Shown piece by piece: positions 7,895-16,463 of a stretch of 64,000 nt of DNA (position 1 is its first letter; the number at the start of each line of letters is the position of its first letter). The position numbers and the translations under genes are program-made. This DNA comes from Jiangella gansuensis DSM 44835 (GTDB lineage Bacteria; Actinomycetota; Actinomycetes; Jiangellales; Jiangellaceae), in the NCBI RefSeq assembly GCF_000515395.1, contig NZ_KI911782.1, forward strand, positions 1,093,090-1,157,089, read 5' to 3'. The notes beneath the pieces were generated by a model that saw nothing but the letters and a program-made list of their open reading frames with translations, was not told the origin of the DNA and ran no database searches.

Positions 7895-9169
7895 CTAGAG
7901 GCGGCCGCCCTCGTCGAGCAGGGTGATGACGGCATCGCGCGCCGCGGTGACCGTCATGGCCGACGTGTCCAGCACGAGGTCGGCGTCCTCGGGCGGCTCG
8001 TACGGGCTCGAGATGCCGGTGAACTCCGCGATCTCGCCGGCCCGCGCCTTCGCGTACAGGCCCTTGCGGTCACGTCGCTCGCACTCCTCGAGCGGCGCCG
8101 CGACGTACACGAGCAGGAAGTCGCCGTGTGCCTCGGCCATCCGACGGACGGTCGCGCGGGTGGCCGCGAACGGAGCGATCGGCGCGCAGACGGCCACGCC
8201 GCCGTGCTTGGCGATCTCGGCTGCCACGAAGCCGATGCGCTCGATGTTGCGGTCGCGGTCCTCCTTCGAGAAACCCAGCCCCGCCGAGAGGTTGCGCCGC
8301 ACGACGTCGCCGTCGAGCAGCGTCACGGTCCGGGTGCCGATCTCGGCGACCCGCTCGGCCACCGCCCGGGCGACGGTCGACTTGCCCGACCCGGACAGCC
8401 CGGTGAAGAAGAGCACCAGACCGCGTTCGTGTGGCAGCGGCCGCCACCGGCGCCAGGCGTGCAGGCTCGCGGTCGGCCAGCCGGCCGGTTCGGCCGCGGT
8501 GCCGTCGAGCCAGCAGTGCAGGGCGACGCGATCGGGCGGCTCGGCCGGTACGACCCGGGTGCCGCCGTAGGCCGCGGCGATCCGGTCGGCCAGCTCGTCG
8601 TCACGGGCGTCGCCGTACTGCGGCGCCGGCACCACGACCACCTCGGTCTGGCGGCCCTCGCGGCGCAGCTTGTCGCGGACGGTCAGGGCGCCGGACGTGA
8701 CGTCGGCGGTGTCGGGGCCGGGTACCGTGCGTGGCCCGTCCAGCACGACCAGCAGCACCGGCTGGCTCGGCTTCGCGGTGGCGGCGGCCAGCGTCGGCAG
8801 GTCGATCGGGTCGCGGACGACGACCGCGGCGGCATCGCTCAGCCGCAGCCGCCGCGGTGGCACCCGCAGCTGCGGGTAGGGGCCGCGCGGCTCGCCGCCG
8901 TCGGCGTCGGCGTGGGCTCGCCGGACCGGGCCGGTGACGGTGGTGCGGCGCTTCCGGGTGGCCGCCGACTCGACCGTCAGCGACGCCACCGGCGCACCTT
9001 CGGCGTCGGTGAGGGTCAGCTCGGCGCCGGGTTTGAGGCGTCGTCCGAGGACGGGTGGGACGTCGACGGCGACGGTGTCGGGTTCGATGCCGAGCAGCGC
9101 GAGCTCGACGGTCGCCAGGACGGCGGGGTCGGGGGTCAGGGTGGGACCGGGGGTCGGTTCGGCGGCCAC
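7895..9169 (-). CDS. cysC: Adenylylsulfate (APS) kinase with degenerate ATP-sulfurylase-like N-terminal region
   Basis: A 424-residue protein. The C-terminal ~175 residues are a full APS kinase: P-loop GLSGSGKST (257-265), LDGDVVRRNLSAGLGFSKEDRDRNIERIGFVA, the APS-site CAPIAPF stretch and a KGLYAKARAGEIAEFTGISSPYE lid. It would phosphorylate APS to PAPS. The N-terminal ~240 residues look like the PUA-like and nucleotidyltransferase parts of ATP sulfurylase (VPPVLGRRLKPGAELTLTDAEG). However, the catalytic QxRNPxH and HxxH-type motifs are not seen, so that part is probably non-catalytic. No cysN/D/H genes are nearby; the role could be PAPS for sulfotransfer rather than assimilation. Confidence 0.82.
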   Translation of the reverse strand: MAAEPTPGPTLTPDPAVLATVELALLGIEPDTVAVDVPPVLGRRLKPGAELTLTDAEGAPVASLTVESAATRKRRTTVTGPVRRAHADADGGEPRGPYPQLRVPPRRLRLSDAAAVVVRDPIDLPTLAAATAKPSQPVLLVVLDGPRTVPGPDTADVTSGALTVRDKLRREGRQTEVVVVPAPQYGDARDDELADRIAAAYGGTRVVPAEPPDRVALHCWLDGTAAEPAGWPTASLHAWRRWRPLPHERGLVLFFTGLSGSGKSTVARAVAERVAEIGTRTVTLLDGDVVRRNLSAGLGFSKEDRDRNIERIGFVAAEIAKHGGVAVCAPIAPFAATRATVRRMAEAHGDFLLVYVAAPLEECERRDRKGLYAKARAGEIAEFTGISSPYEPPEDADLVLDTSAMTVTAARDAVITLLDEGGRL

Positions 9170-9179
9170 GGCGCCCAGC

Positions 9180-9800
9180 TTAAAGCCGTCGCGAGGGGTC
9201 CACGAACGTGGCGGTGAGCAGAGCCGAGTACCGGCCGGCGAACTCGTCCGTCGTCCACGTGCGGTCGATAGTGAGGCGTTCCAGGAGGTCCCAGGACATC
9301 AGGGACCAGATCATGTCCCTGGCCGCGTCCACCGTCCAGGCCGGGTGCAGGACGCCGTCGCGCTCGAGCCACTCGGCCAGGCGGGTGCAACCGCGCAGCC
9401 AGTTGTCCATGGTGAACTGCCACATCGCCGCGGCGCCGGGGTCGTCGTGGCGGGCGGTCTCGACGGCCCGCGAGACCGAGAGGATGCGCGGGTGCGCGCG
9501 GGCGATGTGCGCGGCCCACTCCGTGAGCGCGCTGACCGCGTCCGGCGCGTCCCAGACCGCCTGCAGGGACTCGCCCAACCGTTCGGTCTCGCCGAGATGC
9601 CGGTACAGGGCGATGATCAGCTCATTGCGCGAGCCGAAGTGCAAGTACGCGGCGCGCCGCGAGACCCCGGCCCGCTCGGCGGCGGAGGTCATGGTCAGTG
9701 CCGGGAGGCCGTCCTGCTCGATCAGTTCCCGGGTGGCCACCAGCAAGGCGTGACGGGTGCGGCGGCTGCGCGCGTTGCGTGGGTCCTCGATCGAGGGCAT
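9180..9800 (-). CDS. TetR family regulator
   Basis: A 206-residue TetR protein. The DNA-binding domain is near the N-terminus: RTRHALLVATRELIEQDGLPALTM, then AAERAGVSRRAAYLHFGSRNELI (residues ~14-62). The rest is an all-helical ligand and dimer domain. The ATG at 9800 is preceded by AAGGAGCG, a good ribosome-binding site. It is divergent from a PPOX/F420-type gene, with three copies of a 13-bp motif in the spacer, so it most likely controls both genes. Confidence 0.88.
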   Translation of the reverse strand: MPSIEDPRNARSRRTRHALLVATRELIEQDGLPALTMTSAAERAGVSRRAAYLHFGSRNELIIALYRHLGETERLGESLQAVWDAPDAVSALTEWAAHIARAHPRILSVSRAVETARHDDPGAAAMWQFTMDNWLRGCTRLAEWLERDGVLHPAWTVDAARDMIWSLMSWDLLERLTIDRTWTTDEFAGRYSALLTATFVDPSRRL

Positions 9801-9819
9801 GGGGCGCTCCTTGCTGAAC

Positions 9820-9889
9820 TACATGCCATGTGAACTTTACCTCGCGGAAATTGCACGTGCTGTGTACATTAAACTACACGGCACGTGCA
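9820..9889. promoter_or_regulatory. TetR operator cluster (three TACAYRSCAYGTG-type sites)
   Basis: TGCACGTGCTGTGTA (9852-9866) and TACACGGCACGTGCA (9875-9889) form an inverted pair with 14 of 15 positions matching. A related site, TACATGCCATGTG, lies at 9820-9832 close to the TetR start. The shared core is TACAYRSCAYGTG. The sites cover the region between the divergent TetR and PPOX genes. Confidence 0.75.
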
Positions 9890-9915
9890 GTTCATGACTC
9901 GAGAAGGAGGGTCCG

Positions 9916-10260
9916 ATGAGCGCGTTCTCCGAGGCCGAACTGGCCTACTTCGCGTCCGGCCCAGGGCTCGGCCGGCTGGCGACGGTCGATGCCGCCGGCC
10001 GTCCCCGAATCGTCCCGCTGGGCTGGCGCTACAACCCCGACGAGGACGCGCTCGACCTCGGCGGCCACGACGTCGCCGCCACCCGAAGGTTCCGCGACGT
10101 CCAGCTCAACGCAGACGTCGCCTTCGTCGTCGACGACGTCCTGCCACCCTGGCAGCCGCGCGCCGTCATCGTGCACGGCCGGGCCGAGGCGATCCGGGAA
10201 CCGGAAGCGCTGATCCGGATCCGGCCGGACCGGGTGATCAGCTGGGGTCTGGACGGGTGA
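9916..10260 (+). CDS. PPOX-class F420-dependent oxidoreductase family protein
   Basis: A 114-residue single-domain split-barrel protein. It shows the flavin/F420-binding pattern LGRLATVDAAGRPRIVPLGWRYN at the N-terminus, a central AFVVDDVLPPWQPRAVIVHGRAEAI strand pair and the family's C-terminal RIRPDRVISWGL. Such proteins bind F420, FMN or haem and reduce small molecules. The start is supported by GAGAAGGAGGG seven bases upstream. It is divergent from and probably repressed by the neighbouring TetR. The substrate is unknown. Confidence 0.85.
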   Translation: MSAFSEAELAYFASGPGLGRLATVDAAGRPRIVPLGWRYNPDEDALDLGGHDVAATRRFRDVQLNADVAFVVDDVLPPWQPRAVIVHGRAEAIREPEALIRIRPDRVISWGLDG

Positions 10261-10262
10261 GC

Positions 10263-10922
10263 TCAGCCGCCGGCGACGGCCGCGACGGCCTCTGCGACCG
10301 GGATGTCGCCGCCGATCAGCTCGAGGGTGGAGCGGGCCGTCCGCGGCTCGTCCAGGAGCGCGAGCAGGACGGCGGCCACGTCGTCGCGGGTGACCTTGCC
10401 TCGTCCGGTGGAGTCGGCCAGCGTGACGGTGCCGGTTCCAGGGTCGTTGGTCAGCGCGCCGGGCCGCAGGATGGTCCAGTCGAGGTCGCGGCGGCGCAGG
10501 TCGGCCTCGCTGTCGCCCTTGGCCTTCTGGTAGACGGCGAAGACGTCGTCGGGGTCGCTCGGCGGCTCGGTCGTCGCTCCCATCGACGAGACCAGCAGGT
10601 AACGGCGCACCCCGGCGGCTTCGGCCGCATCGGCCAGCAGGGCCGCCGCCGCGCGGTCGACGGTGTCCTTGCGCGCCGCGCCGCTGCCCGGGCCCGCGCC
10701 GGCCGCGAAGACGACGGCGTCGGCATCATGCAGCTCCCGGGCCAGCTCGTCGACGCCGCAGTTCTCCAGGTCGAGGACGACCGCGGTGGCGCCGGCGGAG
10801 GCGAGATCGGCGGCATGATCGGGATTGCGGATCAGGCCGACCGCCTCGTCACCTCGCAAGGTGAGCAACCGCTCCAGCCGGAGCGCGATCTGACCGTGTC
10901 CGCCCGCGATGACGACCTGCAT
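10263..10922 (-). CDS. NAD(P)-binding atypical short-chain dehydrogenase
   Basis: A 219-residue Rossmann protein. It has the dinucleotide-binding motif VVIAGGHGQIALRLERLL at the N-terminus, GLIRNPDHA after strand 2, and VVFAAGAGPGSGAARKDTVD. The VSSMGA and YQKAKGDSE segments replace the usual SDR Ser and YxxxK. The DWTILRPGALTNDP block follows. This is the pattern of NmrA/SDR_a5 proteins such as YwnB, which often act as redox sensors or NAD(P)H-dependent reductases. It ends two bases from the convergent PPOX gene. The reaction is not predictable. Confidence 0.85.
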   Translation of the reverse strand: MQVVIAGGHGQIALRLERLLTLRGDEAVGLIRNPDHAADLASAGATAVVLDLENCGVDELARELHDADAVVFAAGAGPGSGAARKDTVDRAAAALLADAAEAAGVRRYLLVSSMGATTEPPSDPDDVFAVYQKAKGDSEADLRRRDLDWTILRPGALTNDPGTGTVTLADSTGRGKVTRDDVAAVLLALLDEPRTARSTLELIGGDIPVAEAVAAVAGG

Positions 10923-11085
10923 CCACGTACGTTAGCCGACCGTCATCCGCCGGGAAGCCCTGTGGCCGCCTTTGCTCATTGCAAAAGGCGCGCGAACAGC
11001 TTGTTGACCTGCGCCGTCGTCGCGCCTCGAGGTCGCGGCGGCGAGTGGGATACGCTCGCCACGCCGTCGATTCAAAGGGGCAGCG

Positions 11086-12117
11086 GTGAGAGCACTGGTC
11101 AAGGTCGGGCCGGCGGCCGGCGTCGAACTGGCCGAGGTCCCCATGCCGGAGGTCGGTGCCGGTGAGGCGCTGGTCCGGGTGCTGCGCACCGGCATCTGCG
11201 GGACCGACCTGCACATCGTGAACTGGGATCCGTGGGCGCAGGCGAACGTCCGCCCGCCGCTGATCGTCGGGCACGAGTTCGTCGGCGAGGTGGTCGAGGT
11301 CGCGCCCGGCAGCCGTGGTGTGCACGTGGGCGACATCGTCAGCGGCGAGGGTCACATCGTCTGCGAGCGCTGCCGGCACTGCCGGGCCGGCCAGCGGCAC
11401 CTGTGCCCGCAGACCGAGGGCATCGGCGTGCACCGCGACGGCGCGTTCGCCGAGTACGTCGCGATGCCGGCCGGCAACCTGTGGCGGCACCCGGACGACA
11501 TCGACCTCGACGCCGCCGCCGTCTTCGACCCCTTCGGCAACGCCGTGCACACCGCGCTCAAGTTCCCGGTCCACGGCGAGGACGTGCTCGTCGCCGGCGC
11601 CGGGCCGATCGGCATCATGGCCGCGCTGGTGGCCCAGCACGCGGGCGCCCGCAACGTCGTCGTCACCGATGTCAACCCGTACCGGCTGGAGCTGGCGGAC
11701 AGGCTGGGTGCCGGCACCACCGTCGACGTCCGCTCCACGTCGCTGGCGGAGGTGCGCGACGGCCTCGGCATGGCCGAAGGCTTCGACGTCGGCATGGAGA
11801 TGTCCGGCGACCCGCAGGCGCTGCACGACATGATCGACAGCATGGCCAACGGCGGTCGAATCGCCATGCTCGGGCTGCCGTCGAAGGAGAGCAGCGTCGA
11901 CTGGTCCAGCATCGTGCTGCGCATGCTGACCATCAGCGGCATCTACGGCCGGGAGATGTACGAGACCTGGTACCAGGCGTCGGTCCTGGTGGCGGCAGGC
12001 GTGGACATCTCCCGGGTGGTGACGCACCGGTTCGCCAGTACCGAGTTCCAGGCCGCGTTCGAGGCCGCCGGAAACGGGCACAGCGGCAAGGTCATCATCG
12101 AGTGGGCGTCGAGGTAA
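11086..12117 (+). CDS. tdh: L-threonine 3-dehydrogenase
   Basis: A 343-residue zinc-dependent medium-chain dehydrogenase, the usual Tdh length. Catalytic zinc motif CGTDLHI (Cys38) and GHEFVGEV; structural zinc cysteines [15 protein letters not shown]; the Tdh-diagnostic [24 protein letters not shown]; the [12 protein letters not shown] motif; and Rossmann [10 protein letters not shown]. It oxidises L-threonine to 2-amino-3-ketobutyrate with NAD+. The GTG at 11086 has AAAGGGG six bases upstream. It sits 22 bp before kbl, the next enzyme of the same pathway, so both are co-transcribed. Confidence 0.95.
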   Translation: MRALVKVGPAAGVELAEVPMPEVGAGEALVRVLRTGICGTDLHIVNWDPWAQANVRPPLIVGHEFVGEVVEVAPGSRGVHVGDIVSGEGHIVCERCRHCRAGQRHLCPQTEGIGVHRDGAFAEYVAMPAGNLWRHPDDIDLDAAAVFDPFGNAVHTALKFPVHGEDVLVAGAGPIGIMAALVAQHAGARNVVVTDVNPYRLELADRLGAGTTVDVRSTSLAEVRDGLGMAEGFDVGMEMSGDPQALHDMIDSMANGGRIAMLGLPSKESSVDWSSIVLRMLTISGIYGREMYETWYQASVLVAAGVDISRVVTHRFASTEFQAAFEAAGNGHSGKVIIEWASR

Positions 12118-12139
12118 CAGAGGTAACAGGAGGTCGGCG

Positions 12140-13321
12140 ATGTACGGCGCGATGCGCGAGGAACTGCGGAAGAACCTCGACGAGATCCGGACGGCCGGGC
12201 TCTACAAACCCGAACACATCATCGGCAGCCCACAGAGCGCCCGGGTCACCCTGGCCGACGGGCGCAGCGTGCTCAACATGTGTGCCAACAACTACCTCGG
12301 CCTCGCCGACGACCCCGGCCTCATCGAGGCGGCGAAACGCGGCCTGGACGAGTGGGGCTTCGGGATGGCCTCGGTGCGGTTCATCTGCGGCACCCAGACC
12401 ATCCACACCGAGCTGGAGGGCAAGATCTCCCGGTTCCTCGGCACCGAGGACACGATCCTGTACGGCTCCTGCTTCGACGCCAACGGCGGACTGTTCGAGA
12501 CGCTGCTCGGCCCGGACGACGCGATCATCTCCGACGCGCTGAACCACGCGAGCATCATCGACGGGGTGCGGCTGTCCAAGGCGAGAAGGCTGCGCTACGC
12601 CAACGCCGACATGACGGAGCTGGAGGCCCGGCTGCGGGAGGCGAAGGACGCGCGGTTCCGGCTGATCGCCACCGACGGCGTGTTCTCCATGGACGGCTAC
12701 CTCGCGCCGCTGGACCGCATCTGCGACCTCGCCGATCAGTACGACGCGCTGGTCATGGTGGACGACTCGCACGCCGTCGGGTTCGTGGGCGCCAACGGCC
12801 GGGGCACACCCGAGCACTTCGGCGTCGCCGACCGCGTCGACATCGTCACCGGAACCCTCGGCAAGGCGCTGGGCGGCGCGAGCGGCGGCTACACGTCCGG
12901 GCGGGCGGAGATCGTCGAGTACCTGCGGCAGCGGTCGCGGCCGTACCTGTTCTCCAACTCCGTCGCGCCGTCCATCGTGTCCGCGGCGCTGGCCGTGCTG
13001 GACCGGCTCGAGAGTGGCGCCGAACTGCGTGAGCGGCTGCGGGAGAACACCGCGTTCTTCCGTTCCGAGCTGACGGAGCAGGGCTTCGACGTGCTGCCGG
13101 GGGAGCACCCCATCGTGCCGGTGATGATCGGCGACGCCACCCGCGCGGCCCGGTTGTCGGAGCTGCTGTTCGCCGAGGGTGTGTACGCGGTGAGCTTCTC
13201 CTACCCGGTGGTGCCGCAGGGCGCGGCGCGCATCCGCACCCAGGTGTCGGCCGCGCACACCCTCGACGACCTCCGGGACGCCGCCCGGGCGTTCGTCCGC
13301 GCCCGGGCAGCGCTCGGCTGA
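12140..13321 (+). CDS. kbl: Glycine C-acetyltransferase (2-amino-3-ketobutyrate CoA ligase)
   Basis: A 393-residue alpha-oxoamine synthase of fold-type I PLP enzymes. Visible landmarks are [26 protein letters not shown], the His of NHASIIDG, the PLP-aspartate strand [15 protein letters not shown] and the Schiff-base lysine in [13 protein letters not shown] (near residue 240). It cleaves 2-amino-3-ketobutyrate with CoA to glycine and acetyl-CoA, completing the Tdh pathway. AGGAGG lies just before the ATG. The preceding bases contain a short AGAGGTAACAG/AGGTAACAGG duplication without evident role. Confidence 0.95.
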   Translation: MYGAMREELRKNLDEIRTAGLYKPEHIIGSPQSARVTLADGRSVLNMCANNYLGLADDPGLIEAAKRGLDEWGFGMASVRFICGTQTIHTELEGKISRFLGTEDTILYGSCFDANGGLFETLLGPDDAIISDALNHASIIDGVRLSKARRLRYANADMTELEARLREAKDARFRLIATDGVFSMDGYLAPLDRICDLADQYDALVMVDDSHAVGFVGANGRGTPEHFGVADRVDIVTGTLGKALGGASGGYTSGRAEIVEYLRQRSRPYLFSNSVAPSIVSAALAVLDRLESGAELRERLRENTAFFRSELTEQGFDVLPGEHPIVPVMIGDATRAARLSELLFAEGVYAVSFSYPVVPQGAARIRTQVSAAHTLDDLRDAARAFVRARAALG

Positions 13322-13369
13322 CGAGTCCCGGCGGTGCATGCTAACCTGTGCATGCAGAGTGATGCATGC
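13319..13369 (+). promoter_or_regulatory. Promoter with three phased TGCATGC operator boxes upstream of vapB
   Basis: TGCATGC occurs at 13335-13341, 13349-13355 and 13363-13369, each exactly 14 bp apart. A -10-like TAACCT (13342-13347) lies between the first two, with a weak -35-like sequence around 13318-13324. Each box is itself nearly palindromic (GCATGC). This is the arrangement expected for cooperative autorepression by a ribbon-helix-helix antitoxin. Confidence 0.65.
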
Positions 13370-13394
13370 GCTGATTGAGGGCCGGGAGAAATCA

Positions 13395-13664
13395 ATGGCG
13401 ACGGTCCAGGTTCGTGATGTTCCTGACGAAGTGGCGGAAATCATCGCCGAAAAAGCCAGCGCCGAACACAAGTCCGTGTCGGCGTATCTCCGAGACCTCA
13501 TGGCGGCAGACGTGAAACTCGAACTCCAGAAGCGGGCCATCGCCCGGTGGGACGATAACTTGAAGCGGCTCCACGCAGAGCTCGGTATGCCGACGGCGTC
13601 TGATATCTCGGGCGCGGAGGTGATTCGCGAGCTCCGGGACGAGTACGAACGGGGCGACGGTTGA
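13395..13664 (+). CDS. vapB: VapB/FitA-type ribbon-helix-helix antitoxin
   Basis: An 89-residue protein. The N-terminus TVQVRDVPDEVAEIIAEKASAEHKSVSAYLRDLM is a canonical FitA/VapB ribbon-helix-helix DNA-binding domain, with the beta-strand VQVRDV and helices A and B. The C-terminal ~45 residues, rich in charged residues, would wrap around the toxin. The ATG at 13395 is chosen because the strand VQVRDV must be near the N-terminus and GGGAGAA precedes it. Its stop overlaps the toxin start (TTGA). It probably represses its own promoter through the three TGCATGC boxes. Confidence 0.9.
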   Translation: MATVQVRDVPDEVAEIIAEKASAEHKSVSAYLRDLMAADVKLELQKRAIARWDDNLKRLHAELGMPTASDISGAEVIRELRDEYERGDG

Positions 13665-14059
13665 TCGTCGTCGATGCCACGATCTGGGTCGACAGGCTGT
13701 GCGGAACGCTGCCGGAGGAACTCGCGGCGCTGATCCGGGCGGAGGGGTGCGCGGCCCCGGCCCATGTCGACTTCGAGGTCGGCTCTGGGCTGCTCCGACT
13801 GGAGCGACGCGGGATGCTGGCCGCTGGGCGCGCCGCCGTGCTGATCGAGGAGTTCAGCCGGCATCCGGTCGAACGCATCGGGCAGGCGCAGGACTTCGTG
13901 CGGGCAACGGGCCTCCTCGACAACAGCAGTTATGCCGATGCGCTGTACCTCGCGCTCGCCGAGCGGCTCGACTGCCCGCTGCTGACCAGCGACGCCGGGA
14001 TGAAGGCGGCTGCTCGAGTCGCCTCCATCCCCGTCGTCGACGCAACGATTGACGGCTGA
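13661..14059 (+). CDS. vapC: VapC PIN-domain ribonuclease toxin
   Basis: A 132-residue PIN protein. The acidic active-site set is visible: Asp5 in VVDATIWVD, Glu39 in HVDFEVGSGLL, Asp93 in [15 protein letters not shown] and a final Asp in LLTSDAGMK. These residues hold Mg2+ for endonucleolytic cleavage of RNA, usually tRNA or rRNA. The TTG start overlaps the vapB stop by four bases, so translational coupling keeps antitoxin in excess. The length and motif spacing are complete, so the toxin is expected to be functional. Confidence 0.9.
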   Translation: MIVVDATIWVDRLCGTLPEELAALIRAEGCAAPAHVDFEVGSGLLRLERRGMLAAGRAAVLIEEFSRHPVERIGQAQDFVRATGLLDNSSYADALYLALAERLDCPLLTSDAGMKAAARVASIPVVDATIDG

Positions 14060-14071
14060 CCGCTTGGACGG

Positions 14072-16276
14072 TTACGGCTGCGACCTCGCCGCAGGTACCT
14101 GCGGCTGGTCGCGGTCCGTGCCCAGGTGCTTCTCGAGCGCGGTGCCCTCGATGTCCACGTTCGGCAGCAGGCGGTCCAGCCAGCGCGGCAACCACCACGC
14201 GCGTTCGCCGACCAGCGCCAGTACCGCCGGCACGATGGTCATCCGGACCACGAAGGCGTCCACCGCGATGGCCACCGCCAGGGCGAAGCCGATCTGCCGC
14301 ACGTCCACGGCCTCGTTGAGGATGAAGCCGCCGAACACGCTGATCATGATCACGGCGGCGGCCGCGACCACCCGGGCGCCGTGCCGGAACCCGGTCTCGA
14401 CAGCCCGCCCGGCCGGCTCGCCGTGCACGTACGCCTCGCGCATCCGGGTGACCAGGAAGACCTCGTAGTCCATCGCCAGGCCGAACACCACGCCGATGAT
14501 GAAGATCGGCAGCATGCTGTTGATGAGCCCGGTCTCCTCGACGCCCAGCAGGCCGGTCAGCCAGCCCCACTGGAACACCGCGACCAGCGCACCGAACGAC
14601 ACCGCCATGGTCAACAGGAAGCCCAGGGTCGCCTTGAGCGGCACTACCAGCGACCGGAACGCCAGCATCAGCAGCAGGAACGACAACCCCACGACCACCA
14701 GCAGGTACGGCAACAGCGCGTCGCCGACCCGCTCGGAGAAGTCGATGAACAGCGCCGTCATGCCGGTCACCAGGACGGTCGCGCCGGTGGGCGCGTCGAG
14801 GTCGGTACGGATGGCCTCGACCAGCCGCTCGGTGTCCGCGCTGCCCGGGCCGGATGACGGTACGACGGTGACGACGGCGGTCCGGCCGTCCTCGTCGAGC
14901 TGCGGCGGCGCGACCAGCTCCACGCCGGACGTCTCGGTCAGGGCGGCGGCTACCTGCTCCGCGGCTGACTGCCCGTCGGCGCCGCTGTCTGCCATGTCCA
15001 CCACCACCAGCAGTGGGCCGTTGAAGCCAGGGCCGAAGCCGTCGGCGGTGAGGTCGTACGCCTTGCGCTGGGTGCTGTCCGGTGGGTAAGTGCCCTCGTC
15101 GGGAACGCCGAGGCGCAGGTCCGTCGCCGGCAGCGCCAGCACACCCAGCCCGACCACCGCGACGGCGAGAACGGCCACCGGGCGGCGGGTGACGAGGCCG
15201 ACCCAGCGCCGGCTCCAGGTGGGCCGGTCGTCGTCGGCCTCGGCATCACGCACCCGCAGGCCCGGCACCCGGACGGTGAGGAAGCGCCGCCCGGCGAACC
15301 CGAACAGGGCGGGCAGCAGCGTCAGTGCGATCACGACCGCGATCGCCACCGTCGCCGCGGCGGCCAGGCCCATCTCGGTGAGCACCGGGATACCCACGAC
15401 CGTCAGCCCGGACAGCGCGATGACCACGGTCAGCCCGGCGAACACCACGGCGGTTCCGGCGGTGCCGATCGCCCGTCCGGCCGCGTCGTCGCCGGAGCGC
15501 CCGATCAAGAGCTCGTGCCGGTACCGGGAGGCGATGAACAGCGCGTAGTCGATGCCGACCGCCAGGCCGAGCATGACAGCGAGGATCGGGGTGATCGAGC
15601 CGATGTCCACGAACCCGGTGGCCGCGGTGATCAGCGCGGCGCCGATGCCGACTCCCACGACGCCGGTGAGCAGCGGCATGCCGGCCGCGACCAGCGACCC
15701 GAACGTGATGATCAGGACGAGTGCGGCCACACCCAGGCCGATCAGCTCGCTGCCCAGTTCGGGCTCCTGCTCGACCGCGGTGCCGGCCAGCTCGACCGTC
15801 AGACCGGACGCGCGGCCGACGTCCGCGGCATCGTGCAGCCTCTCGCGGGTCTGCTCCTCCAACGAGAAGAAGTCGACGGCGTAGGTGACCTCGGCCAACG
15901 CGACCGAGCCGTCGGGTGAGACCAACTCGGCCTGGAACGGGTCGACCACCGAGGCGACCTGCGGGCCGGCGTCGACCGCCGCGATGGCGTCGTCGATGGC
16001 GGCCCGGTGCTCGGGGTCCGTGACACTCTCCGCGTCGGGGGCGGCGAACACCATGCGCGCGGCGGCACCGTCCGCCGACGACCCCGGGAACCGCTCCTCC
16101 AGCAGGTCGAACGCTTCCTGCGCCTCGGTGCCCGGAATGGAGAACGAGTCGGCCGTCGGCCCGGAGAGGGTGGCCGCCCCGACGCCCGCGAGCACCATGA
16201 TCGCCAGCCAGATCGTTCCCACCACCCCGCGGCGGCGGTACGAGAACCGGCCGATCCGGTACAGCAGGGTAGCCAC
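14072..16276 (-). CDS. MMPL/RND family membrane transporter
   Basis: A 734-residue protein with the MMPL duplication: two halves, each with one N-terminal helix, a large extracytoplasmic domain and five or six helices. The first helix is near residues 17-37. The proton-relay motifs are ILAVMLGLAVGIDYALFIASRYRHE in the first half and FIIGVVFGLAMDYEVFLVTRMREAYVHG in the second. The family exports lipids, siderophores or antibiotics using the proton gradient. It is a single gene converging on vapC, with 12 bp between. Upstream lies a set of nested inverted repeats without an adjacent regulator. The substrate is unknown. Confidence 0.9.
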   Translation of the reverse strand: MATLLYRIGRFSYRRRGVVGTIWLAIMVLAGVGAATLSGPTADSFSIPGTEAQEAFDLLEERFPGSSADGAAARMVFAAPDAESVTDPEHRAAIDDAIAAVDAGPQVASVVDPFQAELVSPDGSVALAEVTYAVDFFSLEEQTRERLHDAADVGRASGLTVELAGTAVEQEPELGSELIGLGVAALVLIITFGSLVAAGMPLLTGVVGVGIGAALITAATGFVDIGSITPILAVMLGLAVGIDYALFIASRYRHELLIGRSGDDAAGRAIGTAGTAVVFAGLTVVIALSGLTVVGIPVLTEMGLAAAATVAIAVVIALTLLPALFGFAGRRFLTVRVPGLRVRDAEADDDRPTWSRRWVGLVTRRPVAVLAVAVVGLGVLALPATDLRLGVPDEGTYPPDSTQRKAYDLTADGFGPGFNGPLLVVVDMADSGADGQSAAEQVAAALTETSGVELVAPPQLDEDGRTAVVTVVPSSGPGSADTERLVEAIRTDLDAPTGATVLVTGMTALFIDFSERVGDALLPYLLVVVGLSFLLLMLAFRSLVVPLKATLGFLLTMAVSFGALVAVFQWGWLTGLLGVEETGLINSMLPIFIIGVVFGLAMDYEVFLVTRMREAYVHGEPAGRAVETGFRHGARVVAAAAVIMISVFGGFILNEAVDVRQIGFALAVAIAVDAFVVRMTIVPAVLALVGERAWWLPRWLDRLLPNVDIEGTALEKHLGTDRDQPQVPAARSQP

Positions 16277-16286
16277 GGCATCCTCC

Positions 16287-16333
16287 GACAGTCACTAGCT
16301 TGTAGTTCAAACTCTCTCCTGAGAGTAACTGTC
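16287..16333. promoter_or_regulatory. Nested inverted repeats upstream of the MMPL gene
   Basis: GACAGT (16287-16292) pairs with ACTGTC (16328-16333). Inside them ACTCTC (16311-16316) pairs with GAGAGT (16321-16326) across a 4-bp spacer. They lie 11-57 bp before the MMPL start, where an operator or 5' leader structure would be. No regulator gene is adjacent. Confidence 0.45.
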
Positions 16334-16370
16334 AGATTCACCGGCGCGCAAGATCCCGCGAGCATCAGCC

Positions 16371-16441
16371 GGAATGATCACGTCCGGCATGGGTGCACCC
16401 GCTCCACCACCCATGCATGCCTGGTGAAGCGGGAGAACGCC
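16371..16441 (-). repeat. 72-bp hairpin repeat, copy A
   Basis: Read on the minus strand it runs from GGCGTTCTCCCGC to GTGATCATTCC. The core hairpin is CCCGCTTCACC / GGTGGAGCGGG around a GCATGC-containing loop. It lies between the divergent MMPL promoter region and the end of the M20 peptidase gene. It is about 71 bp because one T is missing near the end. Confidence 0.8.
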
Positions 16442-16463
16442 GCGGAAGGGGCGCCGCGGCGGG

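Noticed and set aside
11003-11056. TTGACC ... TACGCT as promoter of tdh
   Set aside because: The spacing is 42 bp, far from the 16-19 bp needed; no reliable promoter could be placed.
13335-13369. CRISPR-like or origin iterons from the three TGCATGC boxes
   Set aside because: Only three 7-bp boxes immediately before a toxin-antitoxin operon; an operator explains them better.
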